Made by a program: the position numbers and the translations under genes. Positions 20,675-23,318 of a DNA stretch of 23,318 nucleotides are shown piece by piece. Location: assembly GCA_050942995.1 (NCBI GenBank), contig JBMNOI010000060.1, positions 1 through 23,318 of the forward strand. The letters run 5' to 3'. Each line of letters begins with the position of its first letter. Within the stretch, counting starts at the first letter, position 1. Source of the stretch: JBMNOI01 sp050942995 (GTDB taxonomy: Bacteria > Chloroflexota > Anaerolineae > UBA1429). The notes below the pieces were generated by a model. That model ran no database searches, was not told the DNA's origin, and worked only from the letters and a program-made list of their open reading frames with translations.

Positions 20675-20708
20675 AGACGTGGGGCTTTTGTCATACCCCG
20701 TCTTTTTT
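20675..20708 (+). terminator. Terminator after tRNA-Leu
   Basis: GGGG/CCCC with flanking AGAC/GTCT and a two-base bulge, followed by a six-T run (20703-20708). It should end the tRNA transcript. Confidence 0.65.
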
Positions 20709-20715
20709 GTATTCT
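20688..20715 (+). promoter_or_regulatory. Possible promoter of the aldolase gene
   Basis: TTGTCA (20688-20693), 16-nt spacer, TATTCT (20710-20715), overlapping the preceding terminator and 52 nt before the start codon. Confidence 0.4.
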
Positions 20716-20767
20716 CATCCAGCCACAATCTGATTCGTCGAGCCAACATCGAAAGGAGCGATAGCCC

Positions 20768-21691
20768 ATGCCACTGGTCACCAGTAAGGAGCTTTTGCAG
20801 GCAGCCCGCGAGGGTCGTTTCGCGGTGGGCGCCTTTAACGCCAACAATATGGAGCAGATTCAGGCCATCGTGGATGCCGCGGTGGAAGAACGATCGCCGG
20901 TGATCCTGCAGGTTAGCCAGGGCGCCATTCGCTATGCCGGGCTCGCCTTCTCTGCGGCCATGGTCAAGACGGCCGCCGCCGAGGCCGATGTGCCCGTGGT
21001 GCTGCACCTCGACCATGGCACCGATTTCGAGCAGAACGTGCGCTGCCTGCATGTCGGCTTTACATCGCTGATGTACGACGGCTCCAAGGCGCCGTATGAG
21101 GAGAACGTCGCCACCACCCGAAAGATCGTCGAGATCGCTCATATATGCGGGATCCCCGTCGAGGCCGAGTTGGGTAAAGTGCTCCAGGCGGCCGATAACG
21201 TGAGCGAGGAAGAAGTGCGTGCGGCCATGACCGATCCCGACCAGGCCGCCGATTTCGTCGCGCGCACGGGCTGCGATAGCCTCGCCGTAGCGATCGGCTC
21301 GGTGCACGCGATGAAGGACGCTCAAGCCGAGCTGGATATCGAGCGATTGAAAGAGCTGGAAGCTGCGGTGAGCATTCCGATGGTGTTGCACGGTTCTTCC
21401 GGTGTGAAGGAGGAAAGCGAGGTAGAGGCGATTCAGCACGGTATCGCCAAGATCAATGTGGCCACCATGCTGAACCAGGCCTTTACCCGGGCGCTGCGTG
21501 AGGCGCTGGAAGCCCGGCCCGAAACCGTGGATCCGCGCCAGCTCCTGATAAACTCGCGCGAGGCGGTGAAGGAAGTGGTCCGCCACAAGATGCGGCTCTT
21601 TGGCAGCAGCGGCAAGGTGACGTCCAGCGGTGGGCTGGTGAGCCCCCCGACGAGCCATCGCACCGTCGATATCGGCGGCGCCGAAGAATAG
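20768..21691 (+). CDS. fba: Class II fructose-bisphosphate aldolase
   Basis: A 307-residue zinc-dependent aldolase that joins or splits fructose 1,6-bisphosphate and its two triose phosphates, in glycolysis and gluconeogenesis. The start ATG 20768 has AAAGGAG 8 nt upstream. Catalytic Asp82 and zinc-binding His83 are in HLDHG, Glu134 in VEAELGKV, His180 in IGSVHAMK and His208 in LHGSSGV. INVATMLNQAF provides the phosphate-binding region. The length of 307 and the form of the motifs fit the FbaA/GatY-KbaY type; a tagatose-bisphosphate aldolase role cannot be excluded by sequence alone. The tail after KMRLFGSSGK is a short extra segment. The gene is monocistronic, between the tRNA-Leu terminator and its own. 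Confidence 0.93.
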   Translation: MPLVTSKELLQAAREGRFAVGAFNANNMEQIQAIVDAAVEERSPVILQVSQGAIRYAGLAFSAAMVKTAAAEADVPVVLHLDHGTDFEQNVRCLHVGFTSLMYDGSKAPYEENVATTRKIVEIAHICGIPVEAELGKVLQAADNVSEEEVRAAMTDPDQAADFVARTGCDSLAVAIGSVHAMKDAQAELDIERLKELEAAVSIPMVLHGSSGVKEESEVEAIQHGIAKINVATMLNQAFTRALREALEARPETVDPRQLLINSREAVKEVVRHKMRLFGSSGKVTSSGGLVSPPTSHRTVDIGGAEE

Positions 21692-21712
21692 TCTCCGCTC
21701 GAATCGAAAGCT

Positions 21713-21750
21713 ACGGGGGGCAACCCGATCCGGGTTGCCCCCCGTTCTTT
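21713..21750 (+). terminator. Terminator of the aldolase gene
   Basis: A perfect 15-bp stem (arms 21713-21727 and 21731-21745) with a 3-nt loop, followed by a T-rich run. It also lies downstream of the convergent MFS gene and could serve it. Confidence 0.92.
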
Positions 21751-21777
21751 TTAATGCCGGCATTTGCCGAATGATGC

Positions 21778-23016
21778 TCAGTCATTCGTTGCCGGCACGG
21801 CAACCAGGCTATCCTTTTCCCGTTTGGATGCGGTGAGCTTGAGGGTGAGCCGGGCGCCGGCAGCGCTTAACAGCGCCGATATCACATAGCTCATTATGTA
21901 GGTGCCGGTCATATCTCTCACGATGCCGCCCAACAAAGGACCCAACACCCCGCCGATACCCCAGGCGGTGAATACCAACCCATAGTTCATCCCCATTCCG
22001 CGAAGGCCATAATAGTCGGCCGTAATCGCCGGAAAGATGGTCAGCATGCCGCCAAACGTAATGCCCACGATGGATATTCCCAGCATCAGCGTCCCCGGCT
22101 GCCTGAGATAGGGGAACGCGATGTAGGTGATGACCTGGACGACGAACAGCATAAAGAGGCTGCGCTCGCGTCCCAGTCTGTCGGAGATAGAGCCAAGGGC
22201 GATCCGTCCCAGTGTGTTGGCGACGGCGTAGACGCTCGTAAGTAAAAAGGGGGCGGTGATGCCGGCCTTTTCAAGGCCGAGCTTGCTCATCTGTCCGATG
22301 ATCAACAGGCCGGCAAAGGTACCGAAGCAGAAGGTGATCCACAGGATGTAGAACTGTTTCGTGCGCAGCATCCGGCGCCAGTGCCATTCGGTCGATTCGT
22401 CCGACGTGTTGGTTCTCTGGACGCGGCCCCCGGTCCGGGGTACAAATCCCGCCGGAGGATTGATGATCAGCCGCGAGAGAATCAGGATGATCAGGAAAAA
22501 CAACCCGCCTAGACTCATGAACGCGCCACGAATGTCGAACAACGAGATGAGCCATGTCTTCAGAGGGGCCATGAAAAGGGGCGCCAGGCCAAATCCGCTG
22601 ACGACAATCCCTGAGACCAATCCTCTCTGGTGACGGTCGAACCACTTGACGACGGCCGGCGTGGACGCCGCATAACCTAGGCCTATCCCGGTGCCAAAGA
22701 CGATACCGAAAAAGACGATCTTGCCCGCGACTGTCATGGTGACTCCCGACATGAACAGTCCCAGCCCGATGAGGATTGCGGCTGCGGCGATGACCCGACG
22801 GGGGCCCAGGCGATCCTGAAGGTGTCCTCCGGGCACCATAGAGAGGGCAAAGAAGGCGCAGGCGAACATATAGGGGAGTTGCGTCTGGGTGACCGTCCAA
22901 TCCAGATGGTCGACGAGGGCGGCTGAGATGACGCCCCACGCGTACAGAACGCCCAGGCACAGATTCACGCCGAATGCGGCTGTCGCAATGATCTTGCCAC
23001 GGTTCGGTTGCTGCAT
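21778..23016 (-). CDS. MFS transporter, OFA (oxalate/formate antiporter) family
   Basis: A 412-residue transporter with 12 predicted hydrophobic helices, starting at ATG 23016 with AAGGAG 8 nt upstream. The first helix, GVNLCLGVLYAWGVISAAL, and the loop-2 motif GHLQDRLGPRRV are typical of the OFA subgroup of the major facilitator superfamily, as is GRIALGSISDRLGRERSL in the second half. A hydrophilic loop of about 30 residues (NPPAGFVPRTGG region) separates the two six-helix halves. OFA members exchange oxalate for formate or carry other small monocarboxylates; the substrate here is open, and no oxalate-degrading gene is in the window. The C-terminus is short and cytoplasmic. Confidence 0.88.
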   Translation of the reverse strand: MQQPNRGKIIATAAFGVNLCLGVLYAWGVISAALVDHLDWTVTQTQLPYMFACAFFALSMVPGGHLQDRLGPRRVIAAAAILIGLGLFMSGVTMTVAGKIVFFGIVFGTGIGLGYAASTPAVVKWFDRHQRGLVSGIVVSGFGLAPLFMAPLKTWLISLFDIRGAFMSLGGLFFLIILILSRLIINPPAGFVPRTGGRVQRTNTSDESTEWHWRRMLRTKQFYILWITFCFGTFAGLLIIGQMSKLGLEKAGITAPFLLTSVYAVANTLGRIALGSISDRLGRERSLFMLFVVQVITYIAFPYLRQPGTLMLGISIVGITFGGMLTIFPAITADYYGLRGMGMNYGLVFTAWGIGGVLGPLLGGIVRDMTGTYIMSYVISALLSAAGARLTLKLTASKREKDSLVAVPATND

Positions 23017-23125
23017 GTCATTTGCTCCTTGCTTGATGAGTCTGTCGGTTCCTCAAGTGTCGTTTGGATATGGAATCGGCATGGCTCACGGCTGAGCTCA
23101 GACCTGTTGGTAAGGGCGCGCTACA

Positions 23126-23180
23126 ATGGTATGTTCCCGGAGACATGGAATATGTCTCACCATGTCTCTGCCGGTACCAT
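23126..23180. repeat. Long imperfect inverted repeat in the right non-coding end
   Basis: ATGGTA (23126-23131) pairs with TACCAT (23175-23180), then CCGG with CCGG and AGACATGG with CCATGTCT, with small bulges. It lies about 110 nt upstream of the MFS start. It could be an operator or a folded leader element; nothing else is recognised in 23017-23270. Confidence 0.55.
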
Positions 23181-23278
23181 GTGATGCGCAGCAGCCGGAA
23201 TGGAAATGTGATTATGGCGGCAAACCAACCGGGGGCTTGTCAAACGCAACTATGAATGCCGGTTATGAGGGACAGCGC

Positions 23279-23316
23279 AAAAAACATCATGCGGGGGAAC
23301 GTTCGTTCCTCCGCAT
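23279..23316. terminator. Hairpin with flanking A-run at the right edge, probable terminator
   Basis: Thirteen-nt arms (23289-23301 and 23304-23316) form a stem with one wobble. Six A precede it on the plus strand, read as six T after the stem on the minus strand. It probably ends a minus-strand gene that lies to the right of the window. Confidence 0.6.
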
Positions 23317-23318
23317 CG

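Noticed and set aside
23211..23243. Promoter TTGACA/CATAAT for the OFA transporter
   Set aside because: The 21-nt spacer is too long for an ordinary sigma-70 promoter, so it was not listed as a feature.
23297..23308. GAACGTTCGTTC, a second match to the GAAC-N4-GTTC LexA pattern
   Set aside because: It is the centre of a 13-bp hairpin with a flanking A-run, which explains the symmetry as a terminator, and no promoter boxes were seen beside it.

Overview
The window looks like a chromosomal segment from a GC-rich bacterium, most likely a member of the Chloroflexota (an inference). It shows canonical TTGACA/TATAAT promoters, good GGAGG-type ribosome sites, a lipoprotein with a Thr-Pro linker, a YhfC-type membrane protease, and a palindromic GAAC-N4-GTTC box of the LexA type used by Gram-positives and relatives. 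No phage, transposase, CRISPR array or rRNA was found.

Layout. 1-3.1 kb: a PAS sensor gene cut by the left edge, a Tat/lipobox Rieske protein, and a large soluble sensor kinase (PAS-PAS-HisKA_3-HATPase-receiver) that ends without an output domain. 3.2-4.9 kb: two tandem, translationally coupled esterases. 4.9-6.0 kb: a visibly AT-richer patch with a methyltransferase-like protein and an ABM-like small protein. 6.2 kb: tRNA-Ser(GGA) with its own promoter and a perfect terminator. 6.4-8.5 kb: an enolase-superfamily acid-sugar dehydratase divergent from a YhfC-family protease. 8.6-12.5 kb: a cluster of PadR regulator with metal-ligand N-terminus, very Cys/His-rich small protein, MOT1-type molybdate/sulfate transporter, and an ABC ATPase plus ABC-2 permease; the last three are linked by 4-nt overlaps. 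12.6-14.4 kb: a LexA-box-controlled operon of a soluble FtsK/HerA-like ATPase and a two-helix membrane protein. 14.5-17.0 kb: GNAT acetyltransferase, M23 lipoprotein peptidase, glycerophosphodiesterase. 17.1-18.6 kb: glyA behind a long leader holding an intrinsic terminator and a competing helix, which looks like a riboswitch or attenuator. 18.7-20.3 kb: ECF sigma factor and membrane anti-sigma factor. 20.5-21.7 kb: tRNA-Leu(CAA) and class II fructose-bisphosphate aldolase. 21.8-23.0 kb: an OFA-family MFS transporter, then a non-coding right end with two hairpins.

The three parts most deserving attention are the SOS-type operon at 12.6-14.4 kb, the glyA leader at 18.4-18.6 kb, and the metal-handling PadR/MOT1/ABC cluster at 8.6-12.5 kb. 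Core metabolic genes (glyA, fba, the tRNAs) look ordinary. All family calls are from reading the translated sequence; no database search was run.
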